NCBI GenBank assembly: GCA_002748355.1
Contig: PDSF01000056.1
Coordinates: 1-45,775 of the forward strand
Length of the DNA: 45,775 bases
Source: Planctomycetota bacterium
GTDB taxonomy: Bacteria > Planctomycetota > UBA1135 > GCA-002748355
Direction of reading: 5' to 3'
The translations under genes and the position numbers were made by a program. Below, one piece after another: positions 1 to 8,904 of the stretch (position 1 is the stretch's first letter; the number at the start of each line of letters is the position of its first letter). The notes beneath the pieces were generated by a model. That model saw only the letters and a list, made by a program, of their open reading frames with translations, made no database searches and had not been told where the DNA came from.

Positions 1-8
1 TCTTCACC

Positions 9-85
9 TGAGGCCCCCTCCTGGCGATGCGTTTTGTGAGCAAACACATGCATAGCGCAGCGAGTGCGGGCCTCAGTGCTTTTTT
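9..85 (+). terminator. Possible terminator for a gene entering from the left
   Basis: TGAGGCCC at 9-16 is complementary to GGGCCTCA at 68-75, and a run of six or seven T follows at about 79-85. The loop between the arms is long (about 50 bases), so this is weaker than a classical hairpin. No gene is visible in 1-118; the element would serve a plus-strand gene outside the window. Confidence 0.3.
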
Positions 86-118
86 GCGCTTATTCCAGGG
101 CTAGCCATTTGTCCCTCA

Positions 119-620
119 TCATTTCTCAGGCGCATTCCTGCCCCCGCGGGTGAAGAACCAGTTGTAGACCCCGGTTACCGTTAGCACCAGCATCAGTAAG
201 GAGCCGAGTATCGGCACGAGGGCGTAGAAGCCGCCGCTGGCCACGATGGCGCCAAACCAGATGCCGAGCTTGAGGTGGTAGCGGAAGAACTGGCGGAAGA
301 GCTCGCGCCAGCGGGCTGGCTGTTTCTCGCCAAGCTCGGCGACGAAGAGACCGCACTCGACGCCGGCGAAGAGCCGGGTTCGCGCCTCTCCCTCGTCGAG
401 CAGTAAGGCGTGGGTCGAGCGGCGATACGGCGCTTCGGGGAAGCCCCGATCGAGCGGCTCGAAGCAGACCCGCTAGATCGAGGGCCAGGGTTTGCAGGTA
501 GAAATGGGCGCCGACGGGGATGGATTTGGGGAGCTGCAGCGTTTGGTCGTGGTAGCCGCGCTTGTCGAAGCTCCCGCTGAGAGGCATGTCGGGCGACACT
601 CTTAGGTAGCAGCCTGTCAT
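119..620 (-). pseudogene. Frameshifted small membrane protein
   Basis: Two reading frames on the minus strand join into one plausible protein. The N-terminal part starts at an ATG at 620 (MTGCYLRVSPDM...) and runs to about 475, ending in LQTLALDL. The sensible continuation then lies in a different frame (RVCFEPLDRGF... to the stop at 119-121). The second part carries hydrophobic segments (LGIWFGAIVASGGFYAL and LGSLLMLVLTVTGVY) and ends FFTRGGRNAPEK. The span from start to stop is not a multiple of three, so one base has been gained or two lost. I do not recognise the family. It may be a true pseudogene or a single-base assembly error. Confidence 0.45.
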
Positions 621-670
621 GCCGAGTGGGTGGAGCGACAACGGCAGCCGCTGCGTGCCGATCGACGTAG

Positions 671-1097
671 TCGCTCCAGCTGCGCACCGCCCTGTATGGA
701 GAGCGCCACAGCAAGGTGGCGATTGCCTGCAACAATCTGGGCAGCCTGCTCCAGGATCGAGGTCGCTACGAGGAGGCCGAGCGGCAGCTGCTGCGCGCCT
801 GGAAGCTTCGCAGCGAACTGAGTGGTGAAACGCATGCCGAGACGCTGAAGGCGCGCTTCAACCGAGCCGCCAACCTCTGGCGCTGGCGCGGCCAGCCGGG
901 CCTGGACGAGTTCGCTGCCCTCATGCCGCTGGCGCGCGAGTCCTTCGGTCCGCGCAGTCGCGGCCTCGCCCAAGTACCTCGCCGCCCTCTACGAGGCGCA
1001 AGGCGACAAGGAGCAGGCCGCGCTCTGGCGAGGCCGCGAGAGCGGTAAGAGCCTGCCCGCCGCGAAGGCTCCCGCCGCTGACGCCAAGCAAAAGTGA
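671..1097 (+). pseudogene. Remnant of a tetratricopeptide-repeat protein
   Basis: From 671, just after an in-frame stop at 668-670, the frame reads SLQLRTALYGERHSKVAIAC followed by NNLGSLLQDRGRYEEAERQL. This is a kinesin-light-chain-type TPR repeat, as found at the C-terminus of many TPR-containing regulators and kinases. Near 955-960 the frame breaks. The natural continuation (AASPKYLAALYEAQGDKEQA, ending PAADAKQK) is in another frame and stops at 1095-1097. No intact N-terminus lies upstream; the region to the left is occupied by a broken minus-strand gene. The piece is therefore a truncated and frameshifted relic of a larger TPR protein. Confidence 0.6.
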
Positions 1098-1252
1098 AGG
1101 CGCTCCCGCGCGGCTCTCGCTCCGGCTTGTGGGAGCCTGGTGCCTTCGCCTAGCGCTACCACGCTAGCCCGCTTCGCCGGGGCCCTGCAGATGCTTCTCT
1201 GCCGGTGCCAGCCTTGTCCGGCTGGCCCCGATCGGCTACATCCCTCTGCTCG

Positions 1253-1918
1253 ATGCTGCAGCTGTTCTACGCCCCCGTCTGCCCGTTTGCCCAAAGGGCG
1301 CGGGCCCTGCTCGAACACCTCGAGTTCCCCTATGTCCCTCGGCTCGTGGACCTGGAGCAGCGGGACCCGGAGCTGCTGCAGCTGAGTCCGACCGGGCTGG
1401 TGCCCTTGCTCATGGAGGATGGGCTGGAAGGGCTCTCCGGCGGGCCCTTCGTGCTCTATGAGTCCGCTGTCATCGCCGAGTTCTTGATCGAGCGCGCTGC
1501 CTGGCAGGATGCCTACCCTGGCGGTTTGGCCCTGCGGTACCAGCAGCGCCTGGCGATGAAGCGCTTTGACGACCTGCTCGTGCCCTTGCACTACCGATCG
1601 ATGCGAGATCCGAGCTCTTTGAGCGAGGCGGATATCGCCGAGATCCAGGTCGAGGTCGCGCGCTTGGCCGAGCTGGTGGAACTCCTCGGTGGCCATCACG
1701 AGAATGCCTTGGCCTTCCACGTGGCCCCCTTCTGGGCACGCATGTCTTGGATGGGCGCCCACGCCCCTATGCTCTCCCTCCTGGTCGAGAGCGATATCGT
1801 TCGCTTCTGGATGGACCGCTGCCTCGAAGTGCCCGCCATCCGCAGAACGCTGCCTGACCGTGATCAAACCGTTCAGAACTATCTCAAGAAGCTTGCCGGG
1901 GAGCCTAGGAATGGCTGA
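1253..1918 (+). CDS. Glutathione S-transferase-like protein
   Basis: The 221-residue protein begins with a thioredoxin-fold GST N-domain: a beta strand (MLQLFYAP) then CPFAQRAR, where Cys10 sits at the active-site position used by omega/beta-type GSTs. TGLVPLL around residue 47 supplies the cis-proline before the third strand, and YESAVIAEFL is the glutathione-binding Glu-Ser element. The remainder is an all-helical C-domain. The ATG at 1253 was chosen because it starts directly at the first strand; the frame is open further upstream but that stretch resembles nothing. The last 8 bases overlap the next gene, so the two are probably co-transcribed. Members conjugate or reduce electrophiles with glutathione or act as structural GST-fold proteins; the substrate is unknown. 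Confidence 0.85.
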   Translation: MLQLFYAPVCPFAQRARALLEHLEFPYVPRLVDLEQRDPELLQLSPTGLVPLLMEDGLEGLSGGPFVLYESAVIAEFLIERAAWQDAYPGGLALRYQQRLAMKRFDDLLVPLHYRSMRDPSSLSEADIAEIQVEVARLAELVELLGGHHENALAFHVAPFWARMSWMGAHAPMLSLLVESDIVRFWMDRCLEVPAIRRTLPDRDQTVQNYLKKLAGEPRNG

Positions 1919-2906
1919 TACCGCGCTACGCCTGTGCTTGCTCCGTTCCTGCCTCGGACTCTTCTTGCTGCTGGCTGCCGCTTGCAGCGGAACCAGCTCT
2001 GCGTCTGGAGCCGAGACTGGGGACGGCGGCCGTCAACCTCAGCGGCTGATGCTGCCTGGCGCCGACGGCATGAAGCTACGCGTAGTGCTTGCCGGCAAGG
2101 GTCCCCTGCTCCTGCTGCCGACCCCTGGCTGGGGCATCAGTCTCGAACTCTACGAGCAGAGTCTGCGGCCCCTCGAGGACCTGTTCACGGTGGCCTATCT
2201 CGATAGCCGCGGCAGTGGCGAATCAAGCAAGCCCGGCCCCGCCGTTCTCTGGAGCATGGAGCGCTTTGTTGCCGACCTTGACCGGGTGCGTGCCGCTCTC
2301 AAGCGCAAGCGCTGCTACGTCCTCGGTCATGGCAGCGGCTCGCTGATGGCGCTGAGCTACGCCTTGGCGCACCCGGAGCCATGCGCCGGGCTCCTCCTTG
2401 TCGCTGGCAGCGCCAGTCGCGGCCCTGAGTGGCAGCAGGCGATGTTCCAGCGCGTGGACGCTCGCGGAAAGCGCGAGCCTGCCTTCCTACGCCGCGTGCA
2501 GCAGGTCAATGACACGGTCAAAGCCGCTGGGCCAGCCCTCGACGATTCCGAGGCGCGGGGTCGCTTCTTCGCGATCTTGCCGACCATGTTTGCTGACATG
2601 GGGGCTTTCCAAAAGTACGGCCAAGCCTTCGCCTCGGTGCAGGTCTCGGCCAATGCGCAAAGGCTCTGGGATCGTCAGTCCGGCCGCTTGGACCTGCGGC
2701 GCGACTTAGCGAAGATCCCTTGCCCGGTCTTGGTGATCAATGGCGCGATGGATCACTACGCCGCCCCGGCCGATGCCCAGATCCTGGTCTCCGGGCTGCC
2801 CAGGGCCGAGTCCTGGATCGCGCCGAAGGCCGGTCACTTCCCCTGGCTCGAAGCGCGCGAAGCCTTCTTTACCCGAATCAAGACCTGGCTAGCTCAGAGA
2901 GGCTGA
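1911..2906 (+). CDS. Alpha/beta-hydrolase lipoprotein
   Basis: The 331-residue protein starts with a basic/hydrophobic signal (LRLCLLRSCLGLFLLLAAAC) whose Cys followed by SG is a plausible lipoprotein cleavage site, so it is probably membrane-anchored outside the cytoplasm. The mature part is an alpha/beta hydrolase: an oxyanion-loop region (LLPTPGWG), YLDSRGSGES, the nucleophile elbow GHGSGS with the catalytic serine, the acid in VINGAMDHYAAP, and the histidine in APKAGHFPW. The order and spacing resemble proline iminopeptidase and related hydrolases. The substrate cannot be told. The start overlaps the end of the upstream GST-like gene by 8 bases, indicating coupled expression. Confidence 0.85.
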   Translation: MADTALRLCLLRSCLGLFLLLAAACSGTSSASGAETGDGGRQPQRLMLPGADGMKLRVVLAGKGPLLLLPTPGWGISLELYEQSLRPLEDLFTVAYLDSRGSGESSKPGPAVLWSMERFVADLDRVRAALKRKRCYVLGHGSGSLMALSYALAHPEPCAGLLLVAGSASRGPEWQQAMFQRVDARGKREPAFLRRVQQVNDTVKAAGPALDDSEARGRFFAILPTMFADMGAFQKYGQAFASVQVSANAQRLWDRQSGRLDLRRDLAKIPCPVLVINGAMDHYAAPADAQILVSGLPRAESWIAPKAGHFPWLEAREAFFTRIKTWLAQRG

Positions 2907-2934
2907 GCCGAGCCATGCGCCTGAGGTTCTTCCG

Positions 2935-4767
2935 GTGAATTACGAGCCCCGTTATCTGCTCGTCCTGATCTTGGGTTTGGCGGTTGGTGCCCAGTGGCTG
3001 GCCGCGAAGATCAAGCTTCCGGCTCTGCTGCTCTTGATGAGCCTCGGGCTGCTGCTCGGCCCTGGCTCGGAGGTCTTCTTCGGCGCTGGCGGCCGGATCA
3101 TCGATCCGGAGCAGTTGCTCGGTGAGCTGTGGACGCCCTTCCTGACCCTATCGGTGGCTATCGTCCTCTTTGAGGGCGGCCTGACGCTGGACCTCAAGGA
3201 GGCGAAGTACGTTGGCCCGGCCCTGCTGCGCCTCCTCGTTTCGGGGATGGTGGTCGGCTTCACCTCGGTGACCTTGCTGGGGATCTACGTCGGCGGCCTG
3301 AGCCTCGGCACCGCCTCGGTGCTTGGCGCGATTTTGGTCGTGACCGGGCCGACGGTGATCCTGCCGATGCTGCGGGCGGCGCGGATCGCCCTGCGGCCGG
3401 CCGCCCTGCTCAAGTGGGAGGGCATCGTCAACGACCCCTTCGGCGGCCTCCTGGCCTTTCTGGCCCTGAAGCTGACCCTGCTGTCGAGTGAGGACGGGGG
3501 CGGCGCCGATGCCCTCAAGCTCGGCTTGACCTTCCTCGGGGCCGCCATCGCCGCCGGCTTACTCGGGGCCATGGCCGGTTTTGTCCTGGCCAGAATGCTG
3601 CGTAGGCGCCAGATCCCGCACGAGCTGGAGAGCCTGGTGCTCTTGGCCTCGGTCTGTGTGGTCTTCGTCCTGACCGATGCCGTGCATCACGAATGCGGCC
3701 TGCTTGGCGTCACGGTCATGGGGGTGGTGCTGGCCAACGTCCGCGATCCCAGCATCGAAGCGCTGCGGCACTTCAAGGAGCAGGTCAGCACCCTGCTGGT
3801 GGGCGTGTTGTTCATTGCCCTCTCGGCGCACCTGACCGTGGACACGATCGAGCGAATGATCGGTCCGCCCCTGCTCATGGTGGCGCTGATCCTCTTCGTG
3901 TCGCGTCCCCTGGTAGGGCTCTTTGCGTCGATGGGGACCTCGCTGCCTTGGAACGAGCGGGCGTTGATCTGCTGGATTGCGCCGCGAGGCGTGGTGGCGG
4001 CAGCGGTGGCCGGCGCCTTCGAGCCGCGTCTGCTGGATGCCGGCGTCGAGGATGCCGAGCTGCTGGTGCCGATTGTCTTCGGGGTGATCGCTTCGACGGT
4101 GCTGCTGCATGGGCTGACGATTCGGCCGCTGGCGCGCAAGCTCGGACTGGCTTCGCATGCCAGCAACGGGATTTTGCTGGTGGGCGCTTCGCACTGGGGC
4201 ATCGCCCTCGGCCAGGCGCTGGCCAAGGCCGGGGCCTTTGTCATCCTCGCGGACACCCGCTTCCGGCGGGTGAGTAAGGCCCGCATGGAGGGGCTTGAGG
4301 TCTACTACGGCGACGCTCTTGCCGAGGACATCGCGCTTGAGCTGCCGATGGAGCGCATCGCCTGGATCTTCGCGGCCACCGACGACGACTCCTACAACTC
4401 CCTGGTCTCTCTGCGCTACGCCAGCGATCTCGGCAGGCAGCACGCGCTGCAGCTGGCAGCTGCCGAACGCCCGCCTACCGAACGCCCGACTGGGGAGAAG
4501 GGCGCCAAGGAGCAGCCCTCGATCAAGGGCACGGTCCCATGGGATGGACCGCTCAGCTGGTCCGAGATCACCCGTCGCTATTGGAAGGGCGCCAGCTTCA
4601 AGGTCACGACCCTGAGCGAGGACTATCCCTGGGAGCAGTTCCGGGAGGATCAGCCGGAGGCCTTTGCCCTCTTCATCTTGGTGAACGGAGCGCTGGAGCC
4701 GGTGAGCAGTGAGAAGCAGCCAGCCAACGGCAAGCTGGTCTACTTCACCGGGATGCCGCCGAGCTGA
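2935..4767 (+). CDS. CPA-type cation/proton antiporter with RCK-like C-terminal domain
   Basis: This 610-residue protein has about twelve membrane spans over residues 1-400, beginning LLVLILGLAVGAQWLAAKIK. It contains typical antiporter features such as FEGGLTLDL (around residue 80), the tandem glycine/alanine-rich spans GAILVVTGPTVILPML and WEGIVNDPFGGLLAF (an Asp in a membrane helix), and WIAPRGVVAAA. A Rossmann TrkA-N-like domain follows from about residue 405 (GILLVGASHWGIALGQALA ... GDALAED), implying regulation by nucleotide. It would exchange Na+ or K+ for H+ across the inner membrane. The start is GTG at 2935; no strong Shine-Dalgarno is visible. It lies 28 bases after the hydrolase gene and may share its transcript. 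Confidence 0.9.
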   Translation: MNYEPRYLLVLILGLAVGAQWLAAKIKLPALLLLMSLGLLLGPGSEVFFGAGGRIIDPEQLLGELWTPFLTLSVAIVLFEGGLTLDLKEAKYVGPALLRLLVSGMVVGFTSVTLLGIYVGGLSLGTASVLGAILVVTGPTVILPMLRAARIALRPAALLKWEGIVNDPFGGLLAFLALKLTLLSSEDGGGADALKLGLTFLGAAIAAGLLGAMAGFVLARMLRRRQIPHELESLVLLASVCVVFVLTDAVHHECGLLGVTVMGVVLANVRDPSIEALRHFKEQVSTLLVGVLFIALSAHLTVDTIERMIGPPLLMVALILFVSRPLVGLFASMGTSLPWNERALICWIAPRGVVAAAVAGAFEPRLLDAGVEDAELLVPIVFGVIASTVLLHGLTIRPLARKLGLASHASNGILLVGASHWGIALGQALAKAGAFVILADTRFRRVSKARMEGLEVYYGDALAEDIALELPMERIAWIFAATDDDSYNSLVSLRYASDLGRQHALQLAAAERPPTERPTGEKGAKEQPSIKGTVPWDGPLSWSEITRRYWKGASFKVTTLSEDYPWEQFREDQPEAFALFILVNGALEPVSSEKQPANGKLVYFTGMPPS

Positions 4768-4797
4768 GGCGGCGGGCCGGGGGGCCAGCTGCCGCCT
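4767..4797 (+). terminator. Hairpin after the antiporter gene
   Basis: AGGCGGC at 4767-4773 pairs with GCCGCCT at 4791-4797, with an additional GGCC/GGCC inner arm. It begins at the stop codon of the antiporter gene. There is no T tract, so it may be a weak or factor-assisted terminator. Confidence 0.4.
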
Positions 4798-4939
4798 AGT
4801 TCCGTCGCGATCGTCGGCACGGGCAGAGAAGAGTCGAAGCCCTCCCTGGCAGTACTCCTGGCCGTTTTGCCCCAGGCCCTGCTAGAGTGTCCGGCTCGAA
4901 TTTTTGAATCGCCACCCTGCCCTCTCCCAGACCAGCTCG

Positions 4940-6754
4940 ATGGAGCAGCCCGAACTCGCCCCCAAGCAGCCCAACGACCACGGCCTTCGGCGTGTCGTTC
5001 CGCCGGCTCCGGTTGCCCAGCAGCTGATCGTGCAGGCTGACCGCAGCGTTTTGCTGGAGGTCGGAGGCGAAGGCTTCGAGGACGCGCGCGACTTCCTGGC
5101 CCTCTTCTGCGAACTGGAGAAGGCCCCCGAGCACGTCCACTTCTACCGAATCACCGAGATCTCGATCTGGAATGCGGCGGCGGCGGGCCTGGCCCTGGAC
5201 GACCTACTCACGGGTCTCGCCGGTCGTTCCAAGTTCCCGCTGCCGAGCAGCCTTGAGAAGGAGATCCGGGACTGGTACGAGCGCTTCGGCAAGCTGCGTT
5301 TGATCCGAGACGAGGGCCAGCTCTTCCTCGAAAGCCAGGATCAGGTGCTGCTGGCCGAGCTGGCCTCGGCACGGAGTGTTGCCAAGCTACTCGCAGCCGA
5401 GTCCGGGCGGCGCTTCCTCGTTGAGGAGGGGCGCCGGGGCCTCCTCAAGCAGGCTCTGATCAAGCTCGGCTATCCGGTGGATGACCTGGCGGGCTACCGC
5501 GAAGGCGGCAAGCTCGAAGGTTTTGCCCTGCGCGACTTGGCGCGGAGCGGTGAGCCCTTTGCCCTGCGTGCGTATCAGAGCGAGGCGGCGCGGGTCTTCC
5601 ATGCTGGCGGCTCGGTGCGGGGCGGCAGTGGCGTGATCGTCCTGCCCTGCGGCGCCGGCAAGACCATCGTCGGTCTCGCCGCGATCGAGCGGCTGGCGAC
5701 CCAGACCTTGATCCTGACCACCAACACCGTCGCCGTGCGGCAGTGGAAGCGTGAGCTGCTCGACAAGACCACGCTGCGCGAGGATCAGGTCGGGGAATAC
5801 ACCGGGGACCTCAAGGAGATCCGCGACGTCACGGTGGCGACCTACCAGATCCTGACCTACCGCAAGAAGCGCGGTGGCGAGTTCGAGCACTTCGGGCTCT
5901 TTGAGGAGCGGGACTGGGGTCTTGTGGTCTACGACGAGGTCCACCTCTTGCCAGCGCCGGTGTTCCGGGCAACGGCGGAGCTGCAGGCGCGTCGCCGTCT
6001 CGGCTTGACCGCGACGCTCGTGCGCGAGGACGGCAAAGAGGACGAGGTCTTCAGCCTCATCGGGCCGAAGCGCTACGAAGTGCCCTGGCGCGAGCTCGAA
6101 GGCGGTGGCTTCATCGCCGAGGCCGAGTGCTACGAGATCCGGGTGCCGCTGCCGGCGCAGGAGCGACAGAACTATCTGGAGGCGGATTCGCGGCAGGGCT
6201 TTCGCCTGGCGAGCTGCAATCCGCTCAAGTTCGATGTGGTGGCCGAGCTGCTGGAGCGGCATCGCAGCGACCGGGTCCTGGTGATTGGGCAATACCTCGA
6301 TCAGCTGGACGAGTTGAGTCGGCGCTTTGACATGCCGCTCATCACCGGCAAAACCGGAACCGCCGAACGCGAGCGCCTCTACGGCGCCTTCCGCAGTGGC
6401 GAGATCGAGCGGCTGGCGGTGTCCAAGGTCGGCAACTTCGCCATCGATCTGCCTGACGCCAACGTGGCCATCCAGATCTCCGGCTCCTTCGGTTCGCGCC
6501 AAGAAGAGGCGCAGCGTCTGGGCCGCATCCTGCGGCCCAAGGGGGGGGGAGGCCGAGCCCTCTTCTACGCCCTGGTGACCGGCGGAACTTTGGACCAGGA
6601 CTATGCTGCCCGCAGGCAGCGTTTCCTCGCGGAGCAGGGCTACGGCTATGAGATTCGCGAGTGGGGGGGCCTCAAGGGCGAGGCTATAGGGGAGTCGGCC
6701 ACGCCAGGTGAGGACCTGGGGGATCGGCCAGATGAGGGGGGAGTGACGTCTTGA
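4940..6754 (+). CDS. XPB-type superfamily 2 DNA helicase
   Basis: The 604-residue protein is an XPB/Rad25-type 3'-5' helicase. After an N-terminal damage-recognition-like region it shows Walker A LPCGAGKT (Lys241), DEVH (332-335), motif III LTAT (356-359) directly followed by the RED triplet of XPB proteins (VREDGKEDE, 361-369), and motif VI QRLGRILRP (525-533). Bacterial XPB unwinds DNA and is linked to repair; its exact role in bacteria is less settled than in eukaryotic TFIIH. I chose the ATG at 4940; an in-frame TTG lies at 4904, and neither has a clear ribosome site. The stop overlaps the TTG start of the next gene by 4 bases, and that gene encodes the usual partner. A TAGAGT at 4883-4888 could be a -10 element. 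Confidence 0.93.
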   Translation: MEQPELAPKQPNDHGLRRVVPPAPVAQQLIVQADRSVLLEVGGEGFEDARDFLALFCELEKAPEHVHFYRITEISIWNAAAAGLALDDLLTGLAGRSKFPLPSSLEKEIRDWYERFGKLRLIRDEGQLFLESQDQVLLAELASARSVAKLLAAESGRRFLVEEGRRGLLKQALIKLGYPVDDLAGYREGGKLEGFALRDLARSGEPFALRAYQSEAARVFHAGGSVRGGSGVIVLPCGAGKTIVGLAAIERLATQTLILTTNTVAVRQWKRELLDKTTLREDQVGEYTGDLKEIRDVTVATYQILTYRKKRGGEFEHFGLFEERDWGLVVYDEVHLLPAPVFRATAELQARRRLGLTATLVREDGKEDEVFSLIGPKRYEVPWRELEGGGFIAEAECYEIRVPLPAQERQNYLEADSRQGFRLASCNPLKFDVVAELLERHRSDRVLVIGQYLDQLDELSRRFDMPLITGKTGTAERERLYGAFRSGEIERLAVSKVGNFAIDLPDANVAIQISGSFGSRQEEAQRLGRILRPKGGGGRALFYALVTGGTLDQDYAARRQRFLAEQGYGYEIREWGGLKGEAIGESATPGEDLGDRPDEGGVTS

Positions 6755-8904
6755 AGTCCTATCGACTCGAAGAACTCTTGCGTGAACAGACGCCAGAGTG
6801 CCTGGCCAGGACCTTGCGCTCTTGGCATGGCGCTCCGAGAGCCGGAGACCCTGCCAAGAGCTGTGAGCTTGCGGATTCACCTAGCGCAAAACCGGAGCAG
6901 AACGGTTATGCGGAGCCTTGCAGCGTGAACGGCTGCAGCAAGGGGGCCGCGGAGCTGGTCACCGAACTGGCCAGCCGGATGCAGGAGGGGGTTCGCGATC
7001 AGTGGCCGGCCTTGGGCGAGGAGCAGCGGCGGATCTTGCGCAAGCTGCTGGCTCGCAGCGATCACGTTCTACCGATGCGGCGTTTGATCGAGGGCGCGCG
7101 GGTGACAGAGCCGGAGATCGAGTCGGCACTCAGCGAACTGGAGGAGCGCGGCTGGGTCTATCGCGTCGTTGATCGACAGGTCGAACGCTTCGGGCAAAAC
7201 GCCGTGGCGCTTCCGGCCGAGCTTGCCCGCTGCATCGCCGAGCTCGAAGGTCTTGAGCACGCCGAGCTTGAGAAGGAGGAGGGGGGCTCCGGTCCCTTCA
7301 CTCTCAAAGACTTCCTGGAGGAAAGGCACGGGGCCGCTGCGGAGGATGGCGAGGCTCAGCGGGCGGCCCAGCACCATCGCCAGGCCTACAAGCTCTTCTT
7401 GATGCCGCCGGCCATCCTCAAACGCGTCGCCCGCTTGCCCGAGGAGGCACGCGAACTGGTCGAATACGCGATGACCCGCCACGGAGGGCTCCTGCCGCGG
7501 AGCCTGCTGGAACAGGCTCGTGGCGACCAGCTCGACTACGATGCCGCCTCCCTGCGCAAGACGCTTGAGGACGGATTGGTGGGCACGGTGCGTCACTTCG
7601 ACCTGCGGCCCTTCGGCATTGGCTTGTGTGAAGAGGCCGTCGTCGTCTTTCAGGAAGTCACCCTGATCTGGCTGCGGCAGCGCTCGATGCAGCGCAAGCA
7701 AAACGGCGAGGGGCAGCCGCCGGAAGAGCGGGTCGCCGGGGTCGACTTGGCGACCAACGTCATGCGCTTCTTGCGTTACTTGGAAGAGAACAGCGTCCGC
7801 TTCACCGTGCAGGGCGAGATCTTCAAGGCGACCCACAAGAGAATCCTCTCGCAGCTGATTCCGGCCTCGGGCATCGAGGATGTCGAGACCAGCTTCCGCT
7901 TCATCGAACGCTTCTGTCGCTCGCGCCACCTGGTCGAAGCGACCGGCGAGCGGACCATGCGGGTGTCGGAGGCCGGCCGCGCCTTCGAGAACAAGCCGCT
8001 CGAAGAGAAGCTCAAGGACCTGCTCGCCTTCGCCATCGGCGATCCGATGACAGGCGGCGACCCCTACCACCAGGTCAAGCTGCGGCGCATCATGCTCCGC
8101 TTGCTGCGCCGCCTGCAGGCCGGTGTTTGGCACGACGCGATGCACGTGCCCTTCTTGGCGCGCAACAGCCACCTTGCCCAGATGGAGCGCCAGGCCTTCG
8201 CCGACTACTACGGCAGCCTCCGCGAGCAGGGGCGGCACATCGTCCTCGAAGACACGCAAAAGCTCGCCTGGCACCTCTTCCATTGGGTGCGCAAGCGTCT
8301 GCATCTGCTGGGCATCGTCGATATCGGCTGCAAGGACGGGCACCCGGTGGCGCTGCGGCTTAGCGACCTGGGGGCTTCCTTGCTGGCGGGACCAGCGCAG
8401 GCGGCCGAAGGTGCGCGTAGCTCGCTGGTGATCAACCCGGACTTCGAAATCCTGCTCTTCCCCGAGTCGGATGCCTATGAGCTGGTGCACACCCTGGACC
8501 GCTTCGCGACGCGGACCGGCAGCGACCGCCTCTATCGCTTCCAGCTCGACGAAAGGAGTGTTTCGCGCGGCCTGGCCGATGGTATTGGCATCGGTGAGAT
8601 TCTTGAGGTGCTGACCGACCGTTGCCGGGCGGCGATGCCGCAGAACGTCCTGTTCTCCCTGCGCGACTGGGCTGACCGCGCCGGGGCCTTGACCCTCAAG
8701 GGCGAGCGGGAGCTGCACGCCCGGCGCAAGGACACGCTCGACCGCCTGCTTGAGCACGCGCGGGTTCGTGAGTGGACTGAGGCGCGCAGCGAGGATTGCA
8801 GCCTTCGCATCAAGGACGAGGTTGCGGTCGAGGACTTTTGTGCCATGGCTCGCGATCTCGGCTTTCCTATCGAGCGCGAGCGAAGCAGCGGGGAGCGGTC
8901 ATGA
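6751..8904 (+). CDS. Helicase_C_3 domain protein, partner of XPB helicase
   Basis: The 717-residue protein has no helicase motifs of its own. Its C-terminal third (about 550-680) matches the XPB/Ssl2-like Helicase_C_3 family: SLVINPDFEILLFPESD, a serine-rich turn LDERSVSRGLADGIGIGEI, and PQNVLFSLRDWADRAGALTL. The middle is helical and may contain winged-helix units (e.g. LPMRRLIEGARVTEPEIESA). In Actinobacteria a protein of this type is encoded next to XPB, as here, which supports a two-protein repair complex. The start is TTG at 6751, chosen because it overlaps the XPB stop (TTGA) and is preceded by a GGGGGAG run. The 3' end overlaps thiE by 4 bases. Confidence 0.8.
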   Translation: MKSYRLEELLREQTPECLARTLRSWHGAPRAGDPAKSCELADSPSAKPEQNGYAEPCSVNGCSKGAAELVTELASRMQEGVRDQWPALGEEQRRILRKLLARSDHVLPMRRLIEGARVTEPEIESALSELEERGWVYRVVDRQVERFGQNAVALPAELARCIAELEGLEHAELEKEEGGSGPFTLKDFLEERHGAAAEDGEAQRAAQHHRQAYKLFLMPPAILKRVARLPEEARELVEYAMTRHGGLLPRSLLEQARGDQLDYDAASLRKTLEDGLVGTVRHFDLRPFGIGLCEEAVVVFQEVTLIWLRQRSMQRKQNGEGQPPEERVAGVDLATNVMRFLRYLEENSVRFTVQGEIFKATHKRILSQLIPASGIEDVETSFRFIERFCRSRHLVEATGERTMRVSEAGRAFENKPLEEKLKDLLAFAIGDPMTGGDPYHQVKLRRIMLRLLRRLQAGVWHDAMHVPFLARNSHLAQMERQAFADYYGSLREQGRHIVLEDTQKLAWHLFHWVRKRLHLLGIVDIGCKDGHPVALRLSDLGASLLAGPAQAAEGARSSLVINPDFEILLFPESDAYELVHTLDRFATRTGSDRLYRFQLDERSVSRGLADGIGIGEILEVLTDRCRAAMPQNVLFSLRDWADRAGALTLKGERELHARRKDTLDRLLEHARVREWTEARSEDCSLRIKDEVAVEDFCAMARDLGFPIERERSSGERS

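Noticed and set aside
5387..8757. Long open frames on the minus strand opposite the XPB and partner genes
   Set aside because: They mirror the GC-rich codon bias of well-identified plus-strand genes and their translations resemble no protein.
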